From Desulfofustis glycolicus DSM 9705 (lineage in GTDB: Bacteria; Desulfobacterota; Desulfobulbia; Desulfobulbales; Desulfocapsaceae), in the NCBI RefSeq assembly GCF_900130015.1, contig NZ_FQXS01000006.1, forward strand, positions 1 through 64,000: a DNA stretch of 64,000 nt, written 5' to 3'. The stretch's first letter is position 1, and the number at the start of each line of letters is the position of its first letter. Position numbers and translations under genes: made by a program. The notes below the pieces were generated by a model that was not told the DNA's origin, ran no database searches, and saw only the letters and a list, made by a program, of their open reading frames with translations. Shown in pieces: positions 48,834 through 56,381 of the stretch.

Positions 48834-50776
48834 CAACCTATATCACGACCCCGATCTATTATGTCAACGCCCAGCCGCATCTCGGGCATGCCTACACTAC
48901 CATTATTGCCGACACCTATAGCCGGTTCAAACGGCTCTGCGGCGACGAGGTCCGTTTTCAGACGGGGACTGACGAGCATGGCGACAAAATCGTCGAAGCT
49001 GCCGCCCGGGAAAACGTCGAACCGCGTGCTTACGCGGACCGGATTGCCGGGATGTTTCGCCAGACCTGGCCGTTGCTGAACGTCGATTATGACCGGTTTA
49101 TCAGGACCACTGAGTCCGACCATATCCGCACCGTGCGCTCCATACTGCAGAAGGTTTACGATGCAGGCGACATCTATTTCGATAGCTATTCCGGTTTGTA
49201 TTGCACCGGCTGTGAGCGGTTTCTGATCGAGCGGGAACTCATTGACGGAAAATGTCCCGATCACCAGGTGGCGCCCAAGGAGATCACTGAAGAGAATTAT
49301 TTCTTCCGGATGTCCAGATACCAGCAGCCCCTCATCGATCATATCAAGGCGCATCCGGAATTCATTACCCCGGAACGCTACCGCAATGAAGTGCTCTCCT
49401 TCCTGAGCGAGCCGCTCGAGGACCTGTGCATTTCCCGGCCGACCAGTCGCCTGACCTGGGGGATTCCGTTGCCGTTTGATGACCGGTTCGTCACCTATGT
49501 CTGGTTCGACGCACTGATTAATTATCTGACCGGCATCGGTTATCCCGACGGGCCTGATTACGTGCATTGGTGGAGCGGGGCGGAACACCTGATTGCCAAA
49601 GATATCCTCAAACCCCATGCCATCTACTGGCCGACCATGCTGCTGGCTGCCGGCGTGCCGCTCTATCGTAAACTGCATGTACACGGTTATTGGAACATCG
49701 AAAACACGAAGATGTCGAAAAGCCTCGGCAACGTCATCCGGCCCGGGCAACTGGTCGAGTTGTACGGGCTCGATACCGTACGCTATTTTCTGTTGCGTGA
49801 GATGGTCTTTGGGCTTGATGCCTCGTTCAGCGGGGAGGCGATCATCGCCCGCCGCAACGCGGACCTGGCCAATGATCTCGGTAACCTGTTCAGTCGCAGT
49901 CTGTCGATGATTACCAAGTATTTCGGCGGCATGATCCCGGCGGCGACGGTACTGGAGGAGACGGACCGCGCCCTGCAGGACCGGGCGCGCGCGATGCTCG
50001 ACGATTATCGCCGGCAGATGGATGATTTCGCGTTTCATCGAGGTCTGCAGGCCGTCTGGGAATTCGTCGGGGCGGCCAACCGTTACATCGTCCAGAATGA
50101 ACCATGGGCCCTGGCCAAACAGCCCGAGCGCCGCGCGCGGCTCGAGACGGTCCTTTATCACCTGACCGAAAGCCTGCGTCTGCTCGCCCTCGTCCTGCAA
50201 CCGGTAATGCCGGAGACGGCAGGGAAAATGCAAGCTGCTCTGGGCCTCGACGGTGATACACCACTGATGCGGACGCTGACCGAGGGCGGTTCCTGGGGGA
50301 AGATGCCGGCAGGGGCCAAGATCGGCACGCTCGCTTCGCTGTTTCCCCGAATCGATACGGTCGATGAGCCGGGCGAGGTCCGGACGAATCGAAGCAAGAA
50401 GAAAAAAACGGAACCGGGCGCATTACCCGCCTTCGAAGCCGATCTGCTCGACATCAAACGGTTTCAAGAAATCGATGTGCGGGCGGCCCGGATCGTGGCG
50501 GCGGAGCGTATCGAGAAATCGGAACGGTTGCTCAAGCTGACCGTGCTGGCCCCGGAGGAGCGCACCGTGGTGGCCGGCGTGGCTGGTTCTTACCGGCCGG
50601 AGGAGCTGGTCGGACTGACTGTCGTACTGGTCGCCAATCTCAAACCGGCGACATTGATGGGGGTTACTTCCCAGGGGATGGTCCTGGCGGCCAAGGAAAA
50701 AGACGAAAACGGCGTGCAACGATTCACGTTGGCCACGCTGTCCCCGGACGTGGCGCCAGGATCGAAGGTGGCATAA
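48830..50776 (+). CDS. metG: Methionine-tRNA ligase
   Basis: The 648-residue class I synthetase has PHLGHAYTTIIADTYSR (HIGH motif), a zinc knuckle around CTGCERFLIERELIDGKC, WFDALINYLTGIGYP and the KMSKS loop TKMSKSLGNVIRPGQLVELY. A C-terminal EMAP-II/Trbp-type tRNA-binding domain covers residues ~545-648 (IDVRAARIVAAERIEKSERL, LVANLKPATLMGVTSQGMVL). The length fits MetG type 2 with the dimerising domain. The start overlaps the ricT stop by four bases. It attaches methionine to tRNA(Met). Confidence 0.96.
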   Translation: MTTYITTPIYYVNAQPHLGHAYTTIIADTYSRFKRLCGDEVRFQTGTDEHGDKIVEAAARENVEPRAYADRIAGMFRQTWPLLNVDYDRFIRTTESDHIRTVRSILQKVYDAGDIYFDSYSGLYCTGCERFLIERELIDGKCPDHQVAPKEITEENYFFRMSRYQQPLIDHIKAHPEFITPERYRNEVLSFLSEPLEDLCISRPTSRLTWGIPLPFDDRFVTYVWFDALINYLTGIGYPDGPDYVHWWSGAEHLIAKDILKPHAIYWPTMLLAAGVPLYRKLHVHGYWNIENTKMSKSLGNVIRPGQLVELYGLDTVRYFLLREMVFGLDASFSGEAIIARRNADLANDLGNLFSRSLSMITKYFGGMIPAATVLEETDRALQDRARAMLDDYRRQMDDFAFHRGLQAVWEFVGAANRYIVQNEPWALAKQPERRARLETVLYHLTESLRLLALVLQPVMPETAGKMQAALGLDGDTPLMRTLTEGGSWGKMPAGAKIGTLASLFPRIDTVDEPGEVRTNRSKKKKTEPGALPAFEADLLDIKRFQEIDVRAARIVAAERIEKSERLLKLTVLAPEERTVVAGVAGSYRPEELVGLTVVLVANLKPATLMGVTSQGMVLAAKEKDENGVQRFTLATLSPDVAPGSKVA

Positions 50777-50791
50777 GAACAAGGAGCAATC

Positions 50792-51091
50792 ATGTTTGTT
50801 GCAGGTAATTTTCTGGCGGCAGTGGCTGGCATCATTGATTTTCTGCTCACCGTCTATATGTGGGTCATTATCGGTCGGGCGGTGATTTCCTGGGTTAATG
50901 CCGATCCCTACAATCCGATCGTCCGCTTTCTTTACGAGGTGACCGAGCCCCTGCTCGGGCGGATCAGGCGAGCGCTGCCGGTCAGTATGGGCGGTCTCGA
51001 TCTGTCTCCGGTGATCTTGATTGTCATCATAATGTTTTTGCAGAGCTTTCTTGTCCCGACACTGCGACAGCTGGCGCACGGTCTTGGCTGA
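50792..51091 (+). CDS. YggT-family membrane protein
   Basis: The 99-residue protein has two membrane helices (residues ~5-30 and ~68-90) and the YggT signature VISWVNADPYNPIVRFLYEV, TEPLLGRIRRALPVSMGGLD, LSPVILIVIIMFLQSFL. Members sit near cell-division or ftsZ-ring genes, and here it precedes a DivIVA-domain gene. It probably takes part in septum or envelope organisation. Fifteen bases separate it from metG. Confidence 0.88.
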   Translation: MFVAGNFLAAVAGIIDFLLTVYMWVIIGRAVISWVNADPYNPIVRFLYEVTEPLLGRIRRALPVSMGGLDLSPVILIVIIMFLQSFLVPTLRQLAHGLG

Positions 51092-51137
51092 CGGGGCTAC
51101 CGATGATACCCTTCATTGACTCAACAGGAGGCAGGTT

Positions 51138-52244
51138 ATGGCGATAACTCCACAGGCGATCAAAGACCAGGAGTTCCAGACGAGATTCAGGGGGTACGAT
51201 GCGGTCGAGGTTAAGGCGTATCTGGAATTGATCGCCGAAGAATTCTTCGAGCTGTTGGAAAGACTGCGCCAGCAGGAAGAGGAAATTGGTGAAATCAAAC
51301 GGCAGAAGGAGCTTGCCGAAGAGGTTAACAGCCGATTGCAGGGTGACGTCGATGCCTCCCAGCGGTTGGTAGAAGAGTTGCGTGGCAGCCTCGCGGAGAA
51401 AGAGACCAGAGAGGCGGAGCGTGCCAAGGAAATCGAAGAGATGCAGACGGCGCTGGACGATTTTGAAGCGGAGCGCAAAGAGTTTGAAGAGGAGCTCAGC
51501 GAGGCCGAGGCACGGGTGTCCGACCGGGATGAACTGCTTCGTGAAAGCAGGTCGGAAATGGATAACCTGCGCAACAAGATCGCCTTTCTTGACGAGCAGA
51601 ATCGTGAGTTGAAAAAAGAGGAAGTGGATTTCAAGCGGACCATCGGCGTGGCACAACGGTTTGCCGATGATCTGATGGAAAAGACCAAAGCGGAAACTGA
51701 GGAATTGGTTCGTCAGAGTGAGCAGCGCGCTCAGCAGGTCCTTGCCTCCAGTGAAGAAAAAGCTGCTACGGCACTGCAGGCAGCCCGAGACGAAATCGAG
51801 CGTTTGCGCCGGGAAGCCTATGCCGAGCTGTCCCGTCTCCCAGAGGAAATAGAACAACTCAATCGCCAGCGCAAACGGGTCCGTGACGAGTTGCGGTCGA
51901 TCCTGACCGGTCATCTGGAGCAGCTCGAATCGTTCGCCGTTGACGACGAAGCAGTCGCCCGTTACGACTATGACGAATTATTCCAAAAAATCGATTTTCC
52001 CGAGCCGGACGATCTTTTCCAGCCGGAGGATCCTTCCGGGTCGAATGAGTCGGCTGAACTGAACGAATCGGATCTGTCTGACGGGCCGGCCGAGTCGCTT
52101 GCTGACGAGTTTCAACCCGCCGACGAACTGGATTCGATTCATATGGAATTACCCATTTCCGAAGGGTTGTTCAACCAGGATGATGACGATTTGCGCCGCA
52201 AGCTGGAAGAAGGAGGAGTCGCTTATCTCAGCGACGACGATTGA
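51138..52244 (+). CDS. DivIVA-domain coiled-coil protein
   Basis: The 368-residue protein starts with the DivIVA lipid-binding motif (ITPQAIKDQEFQTRFRGYDA, then VEVKAYLELIAEEFFELLER). A very long coiled coil (residues ~35-280, rich in Glu, Lys and Arg heptads) and an acidic, disordered tail (~285-368) follow. DivIVA proteins mark curved membranes at poles or septa. The long acidic extension is unusual for the family. With YggT upstream, a cell-division or polar role is likely. Confidence 0.85.
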   Translation: MAITPQAIKDQEFQTRFRGYDAVEVKAYLELIAEEFFELLERLRQQEEEIGEIKRQKELAEEVNSRLQGDVDASQRLVEELRGSLAEKETREAERAKEIEEMQTALDDFEAERKEFEEELSEAEARVSDRDELLRESRSEMDNLRNKIAFLDEQNRELKKEEVDFKRTIGVAQRFADDLMEKTKAETEELVRQSEQRAQQVLASSEEKAATALQAARDEIERLRREAYAELSRLPEEIEQLNRQRKRVRDELRSILTGHLEQLESFAVDDEAVARYDYDELFQKIDFPEPDDLFQPEDPSGSNESAELNESDLSDGPAESLADEFQPADELDSIHMELPISEGLFNQDDDDLRRKLEEGGVAYLSDDD

Positions 52245-52287
52245 TCCGTCGGCGGGCCCGATCGGGCGGAGCAAAGACGGTACACCA

Positions 52288-52563
52288 ATGATCAGCGTTC
52301 ACGTACAGCCGCGTGCCGCGAAAAACCGCTGTTGCGGTGTTCACGACGAGGCATTGAAGGTGGCAGTCACGGCCCCGCCGGTCGACGGTAAGGCCAACAA
52401 GGCGGTCGCTGCTTACCTGGCCGAGTTGTTCGGCGTGAGTCGCCGGAGCGTGGTTCTGCTGTCCGGTAGTCAATCCCGAAAGAAATTATTTTTACTGGAA
52501 TCGCTGACCGAAGAAGAGGCGCGGGCCAAAGTGGCGGCGCTTGTCGTGTCGGCCGGTAAGTGA
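52288..52563 (+). CDS. DUF167 (YggU) family protein
   Basis: The 91-residue protein has ISVHVQPRAAKNRCCGVHDE, LKVAVTAPPVDGKANKAVAA and the end GVSRRSVVLLSGSQSRKKLF, the full DUF167 signature. The family is often next to yggT, as here. The ATG at 52288 gives a near-complete domain; the frame remains open upstream to the DivIVA stop, and a few more residues (SKDGTP) resemble the family N-terminus, so a non-ATG start is possible. Function unknown. Confidence 0.82.
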   Translation: MISVHVQPRAAKNRCCGVHDEALKVAVTAPPVDGKANKAVAAYLAELFGVSRRSVVLLSGSQSRKKLFLLESLTEEEARAKVAALVVSAGK

Positions 52564-52582
52564 GGCTGACGCATACTTTATA

Positions 52583-52656
52583 TACCGCCATGACGCGACG
52601 TCATAACGAACAATAAAAATCGGCGTCATGGTTGAAAGGGCGTCCGATCAGGCCGC
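52583..52656 (-). repeat. Dispersed repeat B, copy 4 (inverted)
   Basis: Begins TACCGCCATGACGCGACGTC, then ATAACGAACAATAAAAATCGGCG, the reverse complement of the other copies. The right end merges into the strong palindrome at 52638-52687. It lies in the 236-base gap between the DUF167 and TIM-like genes. Confidence 0.65.
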
Positions 52657-52687
52657 AGCTGCTGCGCTGCGGCCTGATCGGACGCCC
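52638..52687. repeat. Perfect 22-bp stem-loop palindrome
   Basis: GGGCGTCCGATCAGGCCGCAGC at 52638-52659 is repeated as an exact inverted complement at 52666-52687, with a six-base loop (TGCTGC). The stem is among the strongest in the window, and transcription through it would form a very stable hairpin. It could terminate the long operon or stabilise its 3' end. Confidence 0.75.
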
Positions 52688-52750
52688 TCCGGACCTTCGC
52701 GATGCAGCTTCCGGCAAGACCGGCCAGCCTCGGAATCTTTGAAAGTGAGC

Positions 52751-52784
52751 GGGGGACAGGTTGAAACCTGTCCCGCCGTTGGTT
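52751..52784 (+). repeat. Dispersed palindromic repeat A, copy 3
   Basis: Almost identical to 12196-12229 (one base differs), with GGGACAGGTT-G-AAACCTGTCCC at its centre. It lies just before the start of the TIM-like gene, so translation starting from the TTG at 52761 inside the repeat is unlikely. Confidence 0.8.
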
Positions 52785-52799
52785 GAGATGGGTGATCAG

Positions 52800-53513
52800 A
52801 TGGGCAAAGCGACAACCGTAAGCAGCAAACGATTTATCGTTGGTAACTGGAAGTGCAGTAAAAACTTGGATCAGGCGCAGGCCTGGCTAACGTCTTTCGC
52901 CCAGGACTTTCGACCGCAGCCGGAACTGCAGGTAATTATCGCGCCGCCGACGATCTGGCTCGTGCCGCTGGCCCGGCAGTTGCAAGACTTGTCTCTGGCC
53001 GGCGTCCATTTGGCTGCCCAGGATGTCTCCCCGTTTCCGCGCGGCAGTTATACCGGGGCGATTGCCGCCGACATGTTGACCGGCTCAGCCGACTATGCCA
53101 TCATTGGTCATGGTGAGCGACGCCGTTATTTTCGCGAAACTTCTCAGGATGCGGTGAACAAGGTCAGCGAGGCGGTCGATGCTGGCATCAAGCCGATTAT
53201 CTGTGTCGACACTGCCTCGGCGATGTCGCAGCTCGTGCCACTCGGAGATCTGGATTGCGAACAGCTGGTGATTGCCTATTGTCCGGTGGAGGCGATGAGC
53301 TATCGAGAGGCGGAAAAGAAGGAAACGGTCGAAGAGGCGGTACGGTTTATCGGCCAGATCCATCCCGCCCGGCCGATCATCTATGGTGGGGCGATAACCC
53401 CCGACAACGCCCGCGACTATGCGGCCATTCCCGGTCTGTCCGGTCTCTTTGTCGGTCAGGCCAGCCTCGATGCGGCGGCGTTCGTGGCGATCTGCGCTGC
53501 AGTTGCCGGTTAA
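52800..53513 (+). CDS. Triosephosphate isomerase-like protein lacking the catalytic Glu
   Basis: The 237-residue protein has the full TIM-barrel fold of triosephosphate isomerase. Asn16 and Lys18 in GNWKCSKN, and His104 in IIGHGERRRYF, sit in active-site positions. The catalytic base Glu of AYEPVWAIGTG is replaced by Cys161 in AYCPVEAMSY, and loop 6 around it is also changed (PVWAIG to PVEAMS). The C-terminal phosphate motif YGGAITPDN resembles YGGSV. It may be an inactive paralogue, or it may act on another substrate. The start at 52800 is preferred because the frame upstream runs into repeat A; 52788 is possible. Confidence 0.85.
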   Translation: MGKATTVSSKRFIVGNWKCSKNLDQAQAWLTSFAQDFRPQPELQVIIAPPTIWLVPLARQLQDLSLAGVHLAAQDVSPFPRGSYTGAIAADMLTGSADYAIIGHGERRRYFRETSQDAVNKVSEAVDAGIKPIICVDTASAMSQLVPLGDLDCEQLVIAYCPVEAMSYREAEKKETVEEAVRFIGQIHPARPIIYGGAITPDNARDYAAIPGLSGLFVGQASLDAAAFVAICAAVAG

Positions 53514-53544
53514 CTGCCTGTTTGTGAGCAAAAAAGGTTCCCCG

Positions 53545-53724
53545 GGCTGGCCGGTTCTGCCGGAGGCTGCCTCGCGAAGGCCCGGCAGGACGAAGAATTA
53601 GGCCCGAAGGGGAGCGGACAGGATGTCCGCTTCCGGCGGTCAGGCCATGGATGGCCTGTCTGCCGGCCTCGGAGGCCAGCCGATCAGGCCGTAGCGCAGC
53701 AGCCGGAGGCAGGACCGGCCAGCC
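53545..53724. repeat. Palindrome-rich element between TIM-like and ubiB genes
   Basis: The ends carry inverted copies of a 26-base unit, GGCTGGCCGGTTCTGCCGG at 53545 and its complement at 53699-53724. Inside are AGCGGACA-GGA-TGTCCGCT (53613-53631) and CAGGCCAT-GG-ATGGCCTG (53641-53658), both perfect. The region (264 bases) has no gene. It resembles a clustered REP/BIME element or a folded RNA. Confidence 0.55.
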
Positions 53725-53777
53725 CGTCCGACCACGACGTCGCTTGTTACTGTCCGCGGTGACTTCCGGTCGCGGGA

Positions 53778-55472
53778 TTATTTATTCTTTTTTTTCGGCA
53801 GTAGAAACGAGGCGACAAAGCCGGCCGAGTAAAGGGCCGCGAAAATGAGTCCGATCATGCCGAGATGGCCGATGAAGCCCTGTTGCTGGGATATTCGGTC
53901 GGCCAGCAGCAGGATGGACGAACCGACGATCAGCGCCGCAATGATCATCGCCATGCCCATCAGACGGCTGGCCTGATCGATTTTTTCCCCGAGATGCTCG
54001 ATTCGCATTAACTCCAGGTTCAGCGTAAAACGATTATGCCGAGCGTGATCGAGGAATCGCTGAATATCACCGGGCATGTCCTCGAGCAGCAGTAGGTAGT
54101 CGGTCATCGATTTTTGCAGCCGTTTTCTGATGGCGCCGACGCCGTAGCGATTGGTAACCACCTCTTCGATTTCCGGCTCCACGTGTGACAGGACATCAAA
54201 TGTCGGGTCGATTTCGGCAGCTACGCCTTCGATGGTCGACAGCGCCTTGACGAGCAGCAGCAGATCACTCGGACAGCGGATCTTGTAACGCTGCAGCATG
54301 GTAAAGAAATCGCCCAGCAGTTCGGCAATATCAATATGTTTCAACGGCGTAGCCTGGACCTGATCGATCAGGTGCTGCAGGTCGACGCGAAAATCGCGAC
54401 GGTCGGTTACCTGCGGGTCGACATCGGTCAGCTCGATAACGACCCGACACAATTTCGGGACATCGCCCTTGATTACTCCGGCAACCAGATCGACGAGCTG
54501 TTCCGCGGTTTTCTTGTCCAGATGTCCGGTGGTACCGCAGTCGATGAAGCAGAGACGGCCGCCGTCGAGCAGGAAGATGTTACCGGGATGCGGGTCGGCA
54601 TGGAAAAAACCAAATTTGAGACATTGCTTGAATACCGCCTTGGTGGCATTGGCGACGATGGTCCGGCGCAATTCCGGTTTGAGCAGGGTCGGGTCGAGCA
54701 TGGACAGTGAGCGACCCTTGATTTCCTCCAGGGTCAGAGCGTTGCGGGTGGTGGCCTGCCAGTAGACTTTCGGGAAACAGATGTCCGGATCGTCCTCGAA
54801 ATAGCGGTGCAGACGCTCGGTTGCCTGGGCTTCCTGGATGAAGTTGACTTCGCGCAGCAGTTCCCGGGAGAACTCCTGAGCCACCTCGATCGGGCTGTAG
54901 CCGAGGTCGGAGAAATATGATTCAACGAGTTGAGCCATGGTTTCCAGTAGGGACACATCGTCCTCGACCCGTTGCCGGTTGCCGGGCTTGAGGACTTTGA
55001 TCACCACCTCTTCGCCGCTGGTCAGTCGGGCCCGGTGCACCTGGGCCAGAGAAGCGGCGGCCAGCGGCTCCTCATCAATCACGGTAAAGAGTGTCTCGAG
55101 ACGACCGGGAAATTCCTCGGCAAGGACGTGTTCGATGTCGCTGAATGCGACTGGGGAGACCTTTTCCTGCAGCAGAGAAAATTCGCTTGCCCATTCGGGG
55201 GGAATCAGATCCGGCCGGGTTGACAGGATCTGGCCGATCTTGATGAAGGACGGCCCGAGTTGCTCGAGGACCATGCGAGCCCTGACCGGGCGGCTCAGTT
55301 GTTCGTAATGGGGTTGTCGATCCGCTTCGATATCCTCTCTTGTCTTGCCGAGAATCCGATGCAAGCCGGTTTCCGTCACCACTTCCCGAAAACCGAATTG
55401 AGACAGGACCTTGATGATTTCCGCCAATCGTTTCGTGTTTTTGAACGTCTTCCTGAGCGAAGTGATTTTCAT
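53778..55472 (-). CDS. ubiB: UbiB/ABC1-family atypical kinase
   Basis: The 564-residue protein has the KxGQ motif in LGPSFIKIGQILSTRPDLIP, an Ala-rich nucleotide loop (EPLAAASLAQVHRARLTSGE, the family's A-loop replacing the P-loop), FHADPHPGNIFLLDGGRLCF and FIDCGTTGHLD (catalytic Asp). Two C-terminal membrane helices (GMAMIIAALIVGSSILLLAD and GHLGMIGLIFAALYSAGFVA) match UbiB. The family supports quinone synthesis through ATPase or kinase activity. It may serve menaquinone or ubiquinone here; no ubi genes are near. Confidence 0.88.
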   Translation of the reverse strand: MKITSLRKTFKNTKRLAEIIKVLSQFGFREVVTETGLHRILGKTREDIEADRQPHYEQLSRPVRARMVLEQLGPSFIKIGQILSTRPDLIPPEWASEFSLLQEKVSPVAFSDIEHVLAEEFPGRLETLFTVIDEEPLAAASLAQVHRARLTSGEEVVIKVLKPGNRQRVEDDVSLLETMAQLVESYFSDLGYSPIEVAQEFSRELLREVNFIQEAQATERLHRYFEDDPDICFPKVYWQATTRNALTLEEIKGRSLSMLDPTLLKPELRRTIVANATKAVFKQCLKFGFFHADPHPGNIFLLDGGRLCFIDCGTTGHLDKKTAEQLVDLVAGVIKGDVPKLCRVVIELTDVDPQVTDRRDFRVDLQHLIDQVQATPLKHIDIAELLGDFFTMLQRYKIRCPSDLLLLVKALSTIEGVAAEIDPTFDVLSHVEPEIEEVVTNRYGVGAIRKRLQKSMTDYLLLLEDMPGDIQRFLDHARHNRFTLNLELMRIEHLGEKIDQASRLMGMAMIIAALIVGSSILLLADRISQQQGFIGHLGMIGLIFAALYSAGFVASFLLPKKKNK

Positions 55473-55493
55473 CGTCCCGGGCGGACAGAGGAG

Positions 55494-56381
55494 TTAAGAC
55501 GCCATGATGGTGAGAATGGCCTGGTCCCGGCTGCTGCTGACAGCGAGCGCGTCCTGCCAGCGGACAAAGTCGTCGATGGTCCAGTCGAGATCGTTGTTGC
55601 GCCACAACATTTTGAGCTCCGGAAGAAAGTCGTCGATAACGGTAAAAATATCCCGGGCATCAGGTCCTTTCGGATTGAGGTGGGCGAGTGAGAGCAGGTC
55701 GGCGATCTGGATTATGATCGGGGCCACCTGGTAGAACGGGGATTCCTGGGGACGGTGGTGGTAGCCCACTGCATTGATTAGGGATCGAGGAAACAGCCAG
55801 CGGTTGAAGAGCCGGATGGCGATTTCGTCGTGGCCGATCGAATAGGTTTCGTTTTCCCGAAGATACCTGGTGAAATCGGTCGGGTCCGAAAGCTCGATGA
55901 TGTCGGTGTGATTGCCGCTGATACCGACCAGAATGATCAGTTTGCCGATATCGTGAATCAGCCCGGCGATAAACATCTCGCTGCCGGAAAGTCCCCGTTC
56001 TTCAGCGATGATTTTCGCCGCCAGGCCGCAATGAAATGAGTGGTCCCAAAAACGATTGAGAGCTTCTCGGTTGTTGCGGCAAATGGATTGAAAGGAGGTG
56101 AAAACCGCTTTGCCGATAACGATATTGCGAATCTCGTTGAAACCGAGGACCATTACCGCCTTCTCCAGATCGCCCACTTCCCGGGGCATGCCGAAAAAAG
56201 CGGAATTGGCGAGTTTGAGAATGGTGGCGCACATCGCCTGATCGGGAATGACCGCCAGCATCAGATCGCGGGCCGAACTCTCGGGATCTCCGGTTACCTG
56301 CATGACCTTGGATACCGTAGCAGGAAGGGCCGGCAGGGTGTCGATCTGTTTGAGTATCGAAGTGGAGAAGGAATGCTTCAT
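55494..56381 (-). CDS. HDOD-domain protein
   Basis: The 295-residue protein is a stand-alone HDOD domain: LPALPATVSKVMQVTGDPES at the start, ILKLANSAFFGMPREVGDLE, VMVLGFNEIRNIVIGKAVFT and GLIHDIGKLIILVG with an HD pair, then YHHRPQESPFYQVAP. HDOD proteins act as signal scaffolds, usually not enzymes, and here an HDIGK is retained. The start overlaps the upstream GGDEF/HD gene by four bases (ATGA). It lies 21 bases before ubiB, so the three genes are likely co-transcribed. Confidence 0.88.
   Translation of the reverse strand: MKHSFSTSILKQIDTLPALPATVSKVMQVTGDPESSARDLMLAVIPDQAMCATILKLANSAFFGMPREVGDLEKAVMVLGFNEIRNIVIGKAVFTSFQSICRNNREALNRFWDHSFHCGLAAKIIAEERGLSGSEMFIAGLIHDIGKLIILVGISGNHTDIIELSDPTDFTRYLRENETYSIGHDEIAIRLFNRWLFPRSLINAVGYHHRPQESPFYQVAPIIIQIADLLSLAHLNPKGPDARDIFTVIDDFLPELKMLWRNNDLDWTIDDFVRWQDALAVSSSRDQAILTIMAS

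Noticed and set aside
52761-52799. TTG start for the TIM-like protein
   Set aside because: It lies inside palindromic repeat A, and the domain begins after 52800.
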